Shown one piece after another: positions 35,486 through 44,676 of a stretch of 64,000 nucleotides of DNA. The notes beneath the pieces were generated by a model. It was not told the origin of the DNA. It saw only the letters and a list, made by a program, of their open reading frames with translations, and searched no databases. Position 1 is the first letter of the stretch. Every line of letters starts with the position of its first letter. This DNA is from JACMLD01 sp039919885 (GTDB lineage: Bacteria > Bacteroidota > Bacteroidia > Chitinophagales > Chitinophagaceae). The stretch spans positions 1 through 64,000 of the forward strand of contig JBDSEV010000009.1 in the NCBI GenBank assembly GCA_039919885.1. Direction: 5' to 3'. Position numbers and translations under genes: made by a program.

Positions 35486-36972
35486 ATTTCTATTTTCTCA
35501 ATATTGGCATAATGTTTCAAATCAATCAGCCCGGTTGGAAAATCACGCTGGTTCCAGTAAGCATGAACAGCCAGGGCCGCACCAATGGAAGAAGCCTGCG
35601 CTACCGATGCCGCGCATACGTCAATTTGCGGAAAAGCAGCAGCCAGCAGGTGCATGTACACAGGATTATTGCCAAAGCCCCCGTCTACAAAAATCTTTTT
35701 TACACTGCAGTTTTTTAATACTAGTCCGGTGGATTGTTGCTGCAAAGCCATCATATCAATCATCAGCTGGTGATACGCATCACTGTAACTATTGAATGAT
35801 GACAATATTCTTTTACCGAACAACGATTCCTGCATCATTGTTTTGCCCACGCCACTATTTTTTAGGCCCGGCCTGGCGGCCAGGCGTTGCACGGCACCGG
35901 GGTCAAAAGCTATTGTCTTGTAATGGTCTTCTTTAACATCAAAATGCGCAGCCAGTTTCTTCACCTGTTGCTCATGTTCATAGCCGGCAAAAAGACGCGA
36001 GGCCTTGATGGGTTTACCCCGGTATTCCATATAACAAAGGCAATCCTGGTTCAATTCTTCCGCTGTTAACGTACTTTGATTAAAGGGGTTAAAGCTGATG
36101 CACCAGGTTCCGGTTGAAATTAATACAAACGGTTCTTTAAAACCGGCAAGGTAGGGAATCAGCGCGGCGGAACTGTCGTGCAACCCCACCCCGCAAAGCA
36201 ACGGTTTTCCATTCCAGTTAGTGGTTATTACCTGGTCGGAAGGAAAAATGGGTGCCATTTTTTCAATGATGTGTTCGCGCTGCAACCACTCATGGTAATG
36301 ATTTTTTGTAAAATTCCAGAGCGCGGTGTGGCAACCTATACTGGTAATATCAGAACAACGCCTGTTCGTCACCAGGTAACTCATGTACTGGGGAAGGTGC
36401 AAAGACATGTGTATTTTGGCGAACAGCGCAGGTTTCTGCTCTTTCAAGTAATATAGCTGCAAGCCCGAATTTAAATTGCCCAATACCGGTGACGCTGTAG
36501 CAATAGAGAAATCAACCGCCCCGCCATATTTTTTGTAAAAATTTTTTTGCAGTTGCGGTGGATAAACTTTCAGGTAATTGTACAACGGAGCTACCGGCTT
36601 TCCTTCTGCGTTAATGTGAACAAAACTTGCACCATAGGTTGAAAAGTTAAGCGCCTTTACGGACAATTTTTTTGATTCCATCAGCCAGTTGATAGACGAC
36701 TTCACCCATTGGGTAAGTGCCGGTAAATTTTCGCATGCATCGCCATCTTCATCTTCTATTTCCGGTACCTGCATCGTCTTTTCCAGCAGGATATTATACT
36801 GCGTGTCAAAAACAAAAAGTTTCTTATTGGTCTTGCCAATGTCGAAGATGGCGATTGCTTCGCCTGCTTTTATTCCCAGTTCCGGCGACGCCGCAGGCGC
36901 TGGTTTTATCTTATCTGTGCGACTTTTAATTGAACCCTTCATTATCGGATCATTTTTCAGCACCTTCAACAT
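35482..36972 (-). CDS. rhaB: FGGY-family carbohydrate kinase, probable L-rhamnulose kinase
   Basis: Predicted to phosphorylate L-rhamnulose at C1. The 496-residue protein has an N-terminal extension of about 38 residues, the phosphate-binding DIGKTNKKLFVFD near 44-56, the central STGTWCISFNPF region and the C-terminal ATPase motif VDGGFGNNPVYMHLLAA. It is divergent from Escherichia coli RhaB, but the place between rhaI and lutA makes rhamnulose the best substrate. An ATG ten codons inside is a possible alternative start. The symbol is by function and context. Confidence 0.87.
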   Translation of the reverse strand: MLKVLKNDPIMKGSIKSRTDKIKPAPAASPELGIKAGEAIAIFDIGKTNKKLFVFDTQYNILLEKTMQVPEIEDEDGDACENLPALTQWVKSSINWLMESKKLSVKALNFSTYGASFVHINAEGKPVAPLYNYLKVYPPQLQKNFYKKYGGAVDFSIATASPVLGNLNSGLQLYYLKEQKPALFAKIHMSLHLPQYMSYLVTNRRCSDITSIGCHTALWNFTKNHYHEWLQREHIIEKMAPIFPSDQVITTNWNGKPLLCGVGLHDSSAALIPYLAGFKEPFVLISTGTWCISFNPFNQSTLTAEELNQDCLCYMEYRGKPIKASRLFAGYEHEQQVKKLAAHFDVKEDHYKTIAFDPGAVQRLAARPGLKNSGVGKTMMQESLFGKRILSSFNSYSDAYHQLMIDMMALQQQSTGLVLKNCSVKKIFVDGGFGNNPVYMHLLAAAFPQIDVCAASVAQASSIGAALAVHAYWNQRDFPTGLIDLKHYANIEKIEI

Positions 36973-36992
36973 AGTAACTGTGAAAGAAACAA

Positions 36993-38273
36993 CTACAAGC
37001 CGGTAGAGACTGTTTGCGCGCCCCTTTCTTTTATCAGCTGTCTTCTTACTTTCTGCTCACGGAATAATTGCATCGGCGCCAATGCTCCTCCTGCACGCAA
37101 ACGCGCTTCCGCTACCAGCGGCCGAACATCTGTGCGGTATGCCTGCTGCAGTATTTCCTGTGCAAGCGTTGCATCATTGGCATCTTGTGCAGCGCTTAGT
37201 GACTTTTTATCTATGAGGAGTGCCTGCGCGTAAGCAATTTTTATCGCTTCAATGGACTGCAGTAAATCTTCCAGCGGATCTTTTACATTGTGCGATGCAT
37301 CAATCATCCAGCCTAAATCGGTGGCATGGTTCATACTTCTTGCATCCATGCCTTCCACCAATTCATTAAAAATTAAAAACAGCTGGTAAGGATCGATGCT
37401 TCCAACAGTCAAATCATCATCACCATATTTGCTATCATTAAAGTGAAAGCCGCCTAATTTTCCTTCATTCAGCACCAACGCAACAATCTGTTCAATATTT
37501 GCATTTGGCAGATGATGTCCCAGGTCTACCAGCGTATATGCTTTTGGTCCCAGTTTGTTTGCATACAACAACGACTGTCCCCAGTCGCCTACTGTCATCG
37601 AATAGAAATTAGGCTCGAACGCTTTGTATTCAACAAAAAGTTTCCAGTCTGCCGGCAGTGCTGCATAAATTGCTGTCAACCCTTCCAGCGTACGTTGAAA
37701 TGCCTTTCTAAAATTTAATTGTCCGGGAAAACTGGAGCCATCACTCAGCCAAACCGTGAGCGATTTGGAACCCAGCGCAACACCATGTTTAATAACGTCA
37801 ATATTATGGTCAATGGCCTGCTGCCTTACCGCTTTGTCCACGTGCTGCAACGAGCCAAATTTGTAACTGTGTTCCTGCCCCGGCTGATCCTGGAAGGTGT
37901 TGGAGTTCATGGCATCAAACCGCAAACCATGCTGCGCGGTTAATGTTTTGATTGCTTGAACGTTTTCAGGAATATCCCACGGTATATGCAGAGAAATTGC
38001 ACCACTTGATTTGTTGAGTGCATGCAGCAAGCCGATGTCTTCAATTTTTTCTTCAATATTTCCGGGTTCCCCACCACCGGAAAACCTGCCAAACCTGGTA
38101 CCGCCGGTGCCAAGCGCCCAACTGGGAATGGCTATCTGAAAATCAATTAATTTTTGCAACAAACCTGGTAGCTTTTCAATACCTGCTGCAGTAAAATCAA
38201 ACCTTCGCCGGTGTTCGGCAAGCAAGCTATTGTTGTGTTCCGCTATTGCATCCTTTTCTATCTGCATGTTCAA
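36993..38273 (-). CDS. rhaI: L-rhamnose isomerase (TIM-barrel, non-E. coli type)
   Basis: Converts L-rhamnose to L-rhamnulose in the cytoplasm. The 426-residue protein is of the xylose-isomerase-like TIM-barrel type found in Pseudomonas stutzeri and many Bacteroidota. Candidate metal ligands lie in FVEYKAFEPNFY, VDLGHHLPN and GGFHFNDSKYGDDDL, each typical of such isomerases. The family is wholly unlike E. coli RhaA in sequence. It lies 4 bases after rhaM and 20 bases before the kinase gene, a compact pathway order. The C-terminal tail is rich in Arg and Lys. Confidence 0.93.
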   Translation of the reverse strand: MNMQIEKDAIAEHNNSLLAEHRRRFDFTAAGIEKLPGLLQKLIDFQIAIPSWALGTGGTRFGRFSGGGEPGNIEEKIEDIGLLHALNKSSGAISLHIPWDIPENVQAIKTLTAQHGLRFDAMNSNTFQDQPGQEHSYKFGSLQHVDKAVRQQAIDHNIDVIKHGVALGSKSLTVWLSDGSSFPGQLNFRKAFQRTLEGLTAIYAALPADWKLFVEYKAFEPNFYSMTVGDWGQSLLYANKLGPKAYTLVDLGHHLPNANIEQIVALVLNEGKLGGFHFNDSKYGDDDLTVGSIDPYQLFLIFNELVEGMDARSMNHATDLGWMIDASHNVKDPLEDLLQSIEAIKIAYAQALLIDKKSLSAAQDANDATLAQEILQQAYRTDVRPLVAEARLRAGGALAPMQLFREQKVRRQLIKERGAQTVSTGL

Positions 38274-38277
38274 TCGT

Positions 38278-38592
38278 TTATGGTAGGTAAAAAACTTCCT
38301 TTAAAGGTACACTAACGGGAGAATTATTGGGATTGCTTTCCATGATATCGCCCATATACTGCCACCAGCGCTGCATGACGGCGCTGGCCGGCAAATTCTC
38401 CAGCGCTTGTGGATCTGTTGCTTTCAGCACAGCAAATAAATTCCCCGTGTCTTCGTCAAGAAATATAGAATACTCGCTGATGCCGGTTGCTTTTAACAGT
38501 TCAGCCAATTCGGGCCACAGTTCGTCGTGGCGTTTTTTATAGTCCGCCTCAAAGCCTTTGAACAATTGCATTTTGAATGCTACTCTGTGCAT
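38278..38592 (-). CDS. rhaM: L-rhamnose mutarotase
   Basis: A 104-residue ferredoxin-like-fold enzyme that speeds interconversion of the alpha and beta anomers of L-rhamnose, feeding the isomerase. Landmarks are the N-terminal AFKMQLFKGFEADYKKRHDELWPEL, whose His is the expected catalytic residue, and the WWQYMGDIME stretch near the end. Length is normal. It sits immediately before rhaI and 151 bases after rhaE, the longest gap inside the operon. Confidence 0.95.
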   Translation of the reverse strand: MHRVAFKMQLFKGFEADYKKRHDELWPELAELLKATGISEYSIFLDEDTGNLFAVLKATDPQALENLPASAVMQRWWQYMGDIMESNPNNSPVSVPLKEVFYLP

Positions 38593-38743
38593 TTGTAATT
38601 AATTTTTAAAAACCGCAAGAAAGCTTTTAGCCTTCAGCTGTTAGTGTATCACAATGGAAGCCTTTTATCCGCAAAATTTATATTTTGATCTACACGGATA
38701 ACTTCACAAGTACTTCAACTTATCGCTACAGGTTATTAGCTTT

Positions 38744-40867
38744 CTACCGCACAAACGCCATCGCAACACCACCGTCCACGTTCAGCACGTTACCCGTAGA
38801 CTTATTCAGCAGCCCACCCACAAAAGCAAGGCACGCTTTCGCAATGTCCTCGGGTAAAATAATTTCATTTAATAAGGTACGTTTTGCATAATATGCAGGC
38901 AGCTCTTCTACTTTTACACCGTATGCTTTTGCTCTTCCTTCTGCCCAGGCACCCGCCCATATTTTACTGTCGGAGATAACAGCATCAGGGTTCACGGTAT
39001 TAACCCGAATTTTATCTTTTCCCAACTCTGCCGCGTTCAACCGGCTTAAATGAAGTTGAGCTGCTTTGGCAGAACCATACCCGGCGTTATTGGGTCCGGA
39101 CACCAGTGCATTTTTACTAACGATGTTTAATATGTCGCCGCCAATGCCCTGCTTACGCATCATCTCAACAGCGCCCTGTGTTATAAAAAACTGTCCTTTT
39201 ACCAGTACATCGTATAAAAGATCCCAGTCTTTTTCGGTATGCTCTTCAATTGGTTTTGAGATAGAAAGGCCTGCGCAGTTTACTACAATATCCACCCCGC
39301 CGAAAGCCAAAGCCGCGGCAGTGTATGCTTTCTTTATGTCGGCAGCGCTGGTCACATCCAGCACTACATCAGTAAATACATCTTTGCCATATTGTTGCTG
39401 AAAAGCTTCCCGCGCGATTGCCAAACGTTCCGCATCATTGTCATTCACCACAATACAAGCGCCTTCTTCCGCAAATTTTTGAGCAATTGCCTTACCAATA
39501 CCGCCCGCACTACCTGTAACCAGCGCAATGCGGCCCGTTAATGTTTTTGGCTTGGGCATGCGTTGCAACTTTGCCTCTTCCAGCAACCAGTATTCAATAT
39601 TAAACGCCTCCTGGCGGGGCAATGATGTATAGGACGATATGGCTTCAGCGCCTTTCATTACGTTAATAGCATTGGTATAAAATTCCGCTGCTACCCTTGC
39701 TGTTTGTTTGTCTTTTGCAAAAGTAAACATACCAACACCCGGGTAAATAATCACTACCGGGTTGGCATCACGAATGGCTGGACTATTAGCATGTTTACAG
39801 GTGTTGTAATAATCAGTATACAGCTTACGGTAAGCATCAAACGCCGGTGCTAATTTTTCCTTGATGGCTTTTGTATCGCCCAGGTCATCTGCTGCTTTCA
39901 AATCCAGCACCAGTGGACTTATTTTTGTACGCAGGAAATGGTCGGGACAGCTGGTACCCATGGGCGCCAGCCTTTGCAGGTCTTTGGAATTGATAAATTC
40001 CAGTACACGGTCATCATCCGTAAAATGACCAATCATATTTTGTTGGCTGGAACAAAACCCCCGCAAAACAGGCGCCAGCGCGGCTGCTTGTTTTAACCGC
40101 TCCTCTTTGTGCAGGGACTGCAATTGTTGTCCACCGAATACCGGGCCCTTTTTACCATAGTTTTCTTCCAGGTATTCAGCGCAGCGTTCAATCACCTCCA
40201 GTGTGTTAATATAACTCGCATAGGCCGTATCGCCCCATGTAAATAAACCGTGCGAACCGAGCATGATGCCGCGGATACCCGGATTTTCATCCAGGCATTG
40301 TTTTAACTGCAGGCCCAAATCGAAGCCGGGCTTCTGCCATTCCACCCATCCAATGCTGCCATTGAATAACTCATGGGTAATTTTTTTTCCGTCTTTTGCG
40401 GCTGCAATGGCAATGGCTGCATCCGGATGCAGGTGATCAATATGCTTAAAAGGAAGAAAACCGTGCAGGGCGGTATCGATGGAAGGTGCCTTTGAACTCA
40501 AATCATAAATACAGTGGTTAAAGAGATCTACCATTTCATCTTCATGTTCTAATCCACGATAGATATTTTTCAAACTAAGCAGGCGATCCATATACAGGGC
40601 TGCGAGCCCGCTTTTTTTTAACGTACCGATATCCCCACCCGATCCTTTCACCCACATTACCGCTGTCTCCACACCGGTCAGCGGATTTTTTGCAAATGCT
40701 TTACAGGAGGTATTGCCCCCGCCGTAATTGGTGAGCCGTAAATCTGCACCGAGTAAGTTAGACCGGTATATCAGCAAGCCTACTTCATCACCGGCAAGCG
40801 CAGCCGCTTTTTTATCATCCCATAAATAACTTACATGCTTAAATTCTTTTGTGGTACTAGCTGGCAT
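38744..40867 (-). CDS. rhaE: Bifunctional L-rhamnulose-1-phosphate aldolase / L-lactaldehyde dehydrogenase
   Basis: One chain for two steps: a class II aldolase splits rhamnulose-1-phosphate to dihydroxyacetone phosphate and L-lactaldehyde, and a short-chain dehydrogenase oxidises L-lactaldehyde to L-lactate. The 707-residue protein has the aldolase half (about 1-400) with TNYGGGNTSCK, the His pairs in HIDHLHPDAAIAI and the GSHGLFTWG stretch. The SDR half (about 440-707) has VTGSAGGIGKAIA, NCAGLS and the catalytic YGSAK. Such fusions are known in other rhamnose users. It lies 32 bases after rhaT. A transport and enzyme order that leads to lactate explains the lut genes downstream. Confidence 0.95.
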   Translation of the reverse strand: MPASTTKEFKHVSYLWDDKKAAALAGDEVGLLIYRSNLLGADLRLTNYGGGNTSCKAFAKNPLTGVETAVMWVKGSGGDIGTLKKSGLAALYMDRLLSLKNIYRGLEHEDEMVDLFNHCIYDLSSKAPSIDTALHGFLPFKHIDHLHPDAAIAIAAAKDGKKITHELFNGSIGWVEWQKPGFDLGLQLKQCLDENPGIRGIMLGSHGLFTWGDTAYASYINTLEVIERCAEYLEENYGKKGPVFGGQQLQSLHKEERLKQAAALAPVLRGFCSSQQNMIGHFTDDDRVLEFINSKDLQRLAPMGTSCPDHFLRTKISPLVLDLKAADDLGDTKAIKEKLAPAFDAYRKLYTDYYNTCKHANSPAIRDANPVVIIYPGVGMFTFAKDKQTARVAAEFYTNAINVMKGAEAISSYTSLPRQEAFNIEYWLLEEAKLQRMPKPKTLTGRIALVTGSAGGIGKAIAQKFAEEGACIVVNDNDAERLAIAREAFQQQYGKDVFTDVVLDVTSAADIKKAYTAAALAFGGVDIVVNCAGLSISKPIEEHTEKDWDLLYDVLVKGQFFITQGAVEMMRKQGIGGDILNIVSKNALVSGPNNAGYGSAKAAQLHLSRLNAAELGKDKIRVNTVNPDAVISDSKIWAGAWAEGRAKAYGVKVEELPAYYAKRTLLNEIILPEDIAKACLAFVGGLLNKSTGNVLNVDGGVAMAFVR

Positions 40868-40899
40868 GATACTATCTTTTATGAATTAAAAATATTATT

Positions 40900-41991
40900 T
40901 TATTTGTGCAGTGAATTGCCGTAACCTACCACCAGTACAGAGATAATGATGGTTATAATGCCCATCGCAATCATGGTTGTCGTTTTTTTGTTGACACCCT
41001 TCCATTCCTTTAATATAATACCCCACATATTTGCGACCAGGATAATAAACGCCATGTGCAATATCCAGGAACTGGCGCCATTGCCCAGTTTGCTTTCTCC
41101 CATGCCGTAAAAAAAGAATTGCAGAAACCACGTAATACCTGCCAAAGCTGCAAAAATGTAATTGGACAGTAGCGGTGTTTTAGCATTGGTATAATCGCCA
41201 AAAGTTTTATTGCGTGCGTTCAGTATCATGCACCAGATAAAATTGGTGGTTAATCCGCCCCAGAGTACAATCACATAAGTAACATTGTTCTGGAACAGAA
41301 ACTCACCTTGTCCCGGATGGGTATTCTTCCATATCGCGTTGGCGGTTTCTGCCATTGGCTTTCCGGCTTCCAGTCCAAAATTAAAACATGCACTTAATAC
41401 GCCCGATACAACAGATACCAGCATGCCCAAACCAAACTTGTATTCAGTGGTCACTTTTACGCCATGCGGATCAGTAGAGGCGGCAGACAGTTGCTTTTCC
41501 TTCATGGTGCCTGCCTTTCCGCAAAAAACAATACCAACGATGCATAAGGCCAGGCCGCCCAAAACAGTAAGGCCCCATGCGGAGCCGGTGAGCATACTAA
41601 ACGTGTCTTTACCTTGTGCGGGAAAAAAATCATAATAAATTGAAGGTATCAGTGCGCCAAATACCATGCATAAACCTAAGATAATACTGCTTCCCAACGA
41701 TACACCCAGGTAGCGAACACCCAGGCCATAGGTAAGCCCGCCGATACCCCACAGTAAGCCAAAAAAATAAGCGAGGCCGATAGAACTGGAACTTGTTTGA
41801 CGGATAATATCGGCAAAACCCGGTATGGTAAGCCATGCAGCAAGCGGTGGAACAATTAGCCAGGAGAAAAGACCACCAACTATCCAGTAACTTTCCCAGG
41901 CCCAGCCTTTTACCTTTTTATAGGGAATATAAAAACTACCGGAGGCAAATCCACCGATAAAATGAAAAATGACACCTAGTATAACACCCAT
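40900..41991 (-). CDS. rhaT: L-rhamnose/H+ symporter
   Basis: Inner-membrane importer of L-rhamnose. The 363-residue protein has about ten hydrophobic helices and the family opening GGFASGSFYIPYKKVKGWAWESYW, with GIGGLTYGLGVRYLGVSLGSS later, close to E. coli RhaT in layout. It is the first gene of the rhaT-rhaE-rhaM-rhaI-kinase-lutABC run. The divergent GntR-family gene starts 236 bases away, and the shared space contains paired CTATCATG sites, so rhamnose control of this promoter is likely. Confidence 0.94.
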   Translation of the reverse strand: MGVILGVIFHFIGGFASGSFYIPYKKVKGWAWESYWIVGGLFSWLIVPPLAAWLTIPGFADIIRQTSSSSIGLAYFFGLLWGIGGLTYGLGVRYLGVSLGSSIILGLCMVFGALIPSIYYDFFPAQGKDTFSMLTGSAWGLTVLGGLALCIVGIVFCGKAGTMKEKQLSAASTDPHGVKVTTEYKFGLGMLVSVVSGVLSACFNFGLEAGKPMAETANAIWKNTHPGQGEFLFQNNVTYVIVLWGGLTTNFIWCMILNARNKTFGDYTNAKTPLLSNYIFAALAGITWFLQFFFYGMGESKLGNGASSWILHMAFIILVANMWGIILKEWKGVNKKTTTMIAMGIITIIISVLVVGYGNSLHK

Positions 41992-42054
41992 GTTTAGTAA
42001 TTTTCAGTATGGCTGGCAAATGACGGGTAAATGTAGGAGATAGCCACATCTTAT

Positions 42055-42072
42055 CTATCATGTACTATCATG
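42055..42072. promoter_or_regulatory. Paired CTATCATG sites, candidate operator for the rhamnose regulator
   Basis: CTATCATG occurs twice as a direct repeat at 42055-42062 and 42065-42072, a 10-base period (one helical turn), with an inverted GATAG 11 bases before at 42039-42043. The sites lie between rhaT and the divergent GntR-family regulator gene. Assignment as operator is inference from place and repeat spacing. Confidence 0.45.
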
Positions 42073-42227
42073 CTTTTTGTATTTAATTTTTCGTAATTTT
42101 TGCCCCGTTTCTTACCGAAGCAGCGGGTTTTAGCAAGCGGGAACGATCGCGCAACAGCAATTTAAATTTACCAAATTAACATTCGAATCAGATTCCCGCG
42201 AGTAAATACGGGAAACTGCAGCAGCAA

Positions 42228-43259
42228 ATGAAAAAAGATTCCATCTTTCAGCACCTTTTTATTGATTATTATTCAGCAACGCCGAAGTACCTGCAACTGG
42301 CAAATTCTATTGTTAATGCCATTGCTGCGGGAAAATTAAACAAGGATGAAATACTGCCTTCCATCAACGAACTCAGTTTTGAATTTGAAATCTCGCGGGA
42401 CACTGCAGAGAAAGGCTATAAACACCTGAAAAAAATCGGGGTGCTGGGGTCGGTGCCCGGCAAAGGCTATTTCGTAAAAACTACCGAACTACACCCGCAG
42501 TTGAAAATCTTCCTGCTGTTTAATAAACTTAGCGCACACAAAAAAATTATCTACGACGCTTTTGTGGCGGCGCTGGGCGAAGCAGCCTCCATTGATTTTT
42601 ATATTTACAATAACGACTTCGCCTTTTTTAAAAAACTACTGCTTAACAAAAAAGACGAGTATTCTCATTATGTTATTATCCCTCATTTTATGGATGGGGG
42701 TGAAAATGCGCACGAAATAATTAATACCATTCCCAAAGAAAAACTGATCCTGCTTGATCTGCTGGTACCCGGTGTAGTGGGCGAATACAGCGCGGTCTAC
42801 GAAAACTTTGAAAAGGATATTTATGATGCGTTGGAGCAGGCGCTGGAGCAGTTGAGCAAATACCATACACTAAAAATCATATTTCCGGCTTACACCTACC
42901 ATCCGCAGGAGATTGTGAAAGGCTTTTACCGGTTTTGCGCCCAATATGCCTTTACCGGCAAGCTGGTGCACGATATTACCATTGAACCCATCAAAGAAGG
43001 TGAAGCTTATATTAACCTGATGGAAAATGATCTTGTATTGCTGATTGAGAAAATACTGGCTACAAAAATGAAGGTTGGAAAACATGTTGGGGTGATTTCC
43101 TACAATGAAACGCCCATGAAAAAAATAATCCTCAATGGCATTACCACTATTTCCACAGATTTCCAGATGATGGGCGAAAAAGCCGCGCAACTGGTTTTGG
43201 AAAATGCCAAGCAACATATTGCGATCCCATTTCATTTAACACTGCGATCCTCCCTGTAA
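42228..43259 (+). CDS. GntR-family transcriptional regulator with sugar-binding domain, probable rhamnose regulator
   Basis: A 343-residue regulator with an N-terminal winged helix of the GntR type (about 15-85, KYLQLANSIVNAIAAGKL and LPSINELSFEFEISRDTAEKGYKHL), followed by a periplasmic-binding-protein-like domain (about 90-343, with VIIPHFMD, LLDLLVPG and the final ISTDFQMMGEKAAQLV, typical of LacI-like effector domains). That fusion binds sugars in known examples. It is divergent from rhaT. An inverted repeat TTCCCG/CGGGAA (42193-42214) lies just before its ATG and could be an autoregulatory site. Effector identity is inferred from context. Confidence 0.9.
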   Translation: MKKDSIFQHLFIDYYSATPKYLQLANSIVNAIAAGKLNKDEILPSINELSFEFEISRDTAEKGYKHLKKIGVLGSVPGKGYFVKTTELHPQLKIFLLFNKLSAHKKIIYDAFVAALGEAASIDFYIYNNDFAFFKKLLLNKKDEYSHYVIIPHFMDGGENAHEIINTIPKEKLILLDLLVPGVVGEYSAVYENFEKDIYDALEQALEQLSKYHTLKIIFPAYTYHPQEIVKGFYRFCAQYAFTGKLVHDITIEPIKEGEAYINLMENDLVLLIEKILATKMKVGKHVGVISYNETPMKKIILNGITTISTDFQMMGEKAAQLVLENAKQHIAIPFHLTLRSSL

Positions 43260-43304
43260 GTTGCCGGATTGACGATAGCAAGAAAAAAGCTTTTCCGTTT
43301 TATT

Positions 43305-43640
43305 TCAACCCAGGAAGTCTGCCCGGTGCGGACTAAACACATCCACCAGCATACCTGGTTCTATGCAAACTATCCCATGCAGGGCGTGAGGCGGAACATA
43401 GTACCCATCTCCCGTCTGAATTCTTTTGGTCACATTGTCGATTGTCATCTCAAAAACGCCGCTTTCAATATAAGTAACCTGGCTGTGCGGGTGATGGTGC
43501 AGGGTGCCGATGGCGCCCTTGTCAAATTTAATTTTAAGCATCATTACTTTGTCATCATACCCAAACAGCTGCCGGTGCAAACCGTTTTTCAAATCTTCCC
43601 AGGGCAGTTCTTTATCAAATTGAAAGGAGGCACTTTGCAT
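43305..43640 (-). CDS. Cupin protein, KdgF-like
   Basis: A single-domain cupin of 111 residues when started at the ATG at 43640 (MQSASFQFDKELPWED); an ATG at 43676 would add 12 residues that look unlike the family. The metal-binding motifs are HHHPHSQVTYIESG and, later, VPPHALHG. That pattern is close to KdgF, which converts the unsaturated uronates released by enzymes such as GH105 to 5-keto-4-deoxyuronate. Cupins vary widely, so the specific reaction is inferred from the pectin context. It is convergent with the rhamnose regulator and divergent from the ABC exporter. Confidence 0.88.
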   Translation of the reverse strand: MQSASFQFDKELPWEDLKNGLHRQLFGYDDKVMMLKIKFDKGAIGTLHHHPHSQVTYIESGVFEMTIDNVTKRIQTGDGYYVPPHALHGIVCIEPGMLVDVFSPHRADFLG

Positions 43641-43874
43641 ACTGATTGCTTTAAAAGATAATGCGCAAAAATACATGGTTATGTTAATAATAAGCCTGGT
43701 GGTATGACGGCCGTCTGTTCACCGGTAGAACGGGCTTTCTGCCGAAAAAAAAAACAGGCTTATCACAATGGTCCCACGGTTAACAAACAAAATAAATATC
43801 TTAGCAAAGCGGGTTCTGGTACTTACAATTGCCGTTGGTCAGGCCTGCAAAAGCTATTATAAATTTTATATTTT

Positions 43875-44663
43875 ATGACCAATCCCCCATCTGCAGATAC
43901 CATTGTTTTACAAGTAGACGGTCTGCATGTTAGTTACGGCGAATTCCATGCCGTAAGCAACGTTTCTTTTGATGTAAGAGCAGGAGAAATTTTTGGCCTG
44001 CTGGGGCCGAACGGTGCCGGTAAAACAAGCACCCTTAGTGCTGTAGAAGGGCTGCTGCGCCCGCAGTCAGGCAAGATTGTAGTGGCGGGGTATGACGTAC
44101 AGAAAAATCCGCTGCATGCGCGTGCCAACCTGGGCGTTCAATTGCAGGCAACCAATTTTCAACCGGAACTTAGCGTAGCAGAAATTCTTCAATTATATGC
44201 GGGCATTCATGGCGTTTCGCTCACCAGGGAAAAATTACAAAATATCCTGGCTTCTATCAAACTGGAAGATGCTGCAAAGAAACGTTTTGGACAATTATCG
44301 GGTGGTCAGCAGCAGCGTGTGTCGCTCATTATTGCTATGATTCATAACCCCCAGCTGGTATTGCTCGACGAGCCCACTACGGGTCTTGACCCGCAATCAC
44401 GCCGGCAATTATGGGAACGCATGGAAAGCCTCCGCGACAATAACCACGGCATCCTGCTAACCACGCACTCCATGGAAGAAGCCGAAGCGGTGTGTGATCG
44501 CATTGCCATCATTGACCACGGCAAAATAATTGCGATCGATACACCCCAGGTGTTGATTGACAAACACCACGACAACCCGGAAGTTATAAGTGTATCCCGA
44601 AAAGGAAAAATAACCCTGGAAGATGTATTTATTGGCCTAACCGGCCGTACTGTACGTTCATAA
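43875..44663 (+). CDS. ABC transporter ATP-binding protein
   Basis: The 262-residue ATPase of an ABC-2-type exporter. It carries Walker A GPNGAGKTS near residue 40, Q-loop region VQLQATNF, signature LSGGQQQR, Walker B LVLLDEPTTGLDP and the H-loop TTHSMEEAE. It belongs to the drug-resistance/NatA-like class with a C-terminal tail of about 40 residues. The permease gene begins 13 bases downstream. The substrate is not readable; related systems export drugs, antibiotics or lipids. Confidence 0.95.
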   Translation: MTNPPSADTIVLQVDGLHVSYGEFHAVSNVSFDVRAGEIFGLLGPNGAGKTSTLSAVEGLLRPQSGKIVVAGYDVQKNPLHARANLGVQLQATNFQPELSVAEILQLYAGIHGVSLTREKLQNILASIKLEDAAKKRFGQLSGGQQQRVSLIIAMIHNPQLVLLDEPTTGLDPQSRRQLWERMESLRDNNHGILLTTHSMEEAEAVCDRIAIIDHGKIIAIDTPQVLIDKHHDNPEVISVSRKGKITLEDVFIGLTGRTVRS

Positions 44664-44676
44664 ATAAACGCCTAAC

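Noticed and set aside
43690..43763. Inverted repeat ATAAGCCTG/CAGGCTTAT between the cupin and ABC genes
   Set aside because: Perfect 9-base arms, but 56 bases apart with a poly-A run and no clear regulatory or terminator logic; left out as a feature.
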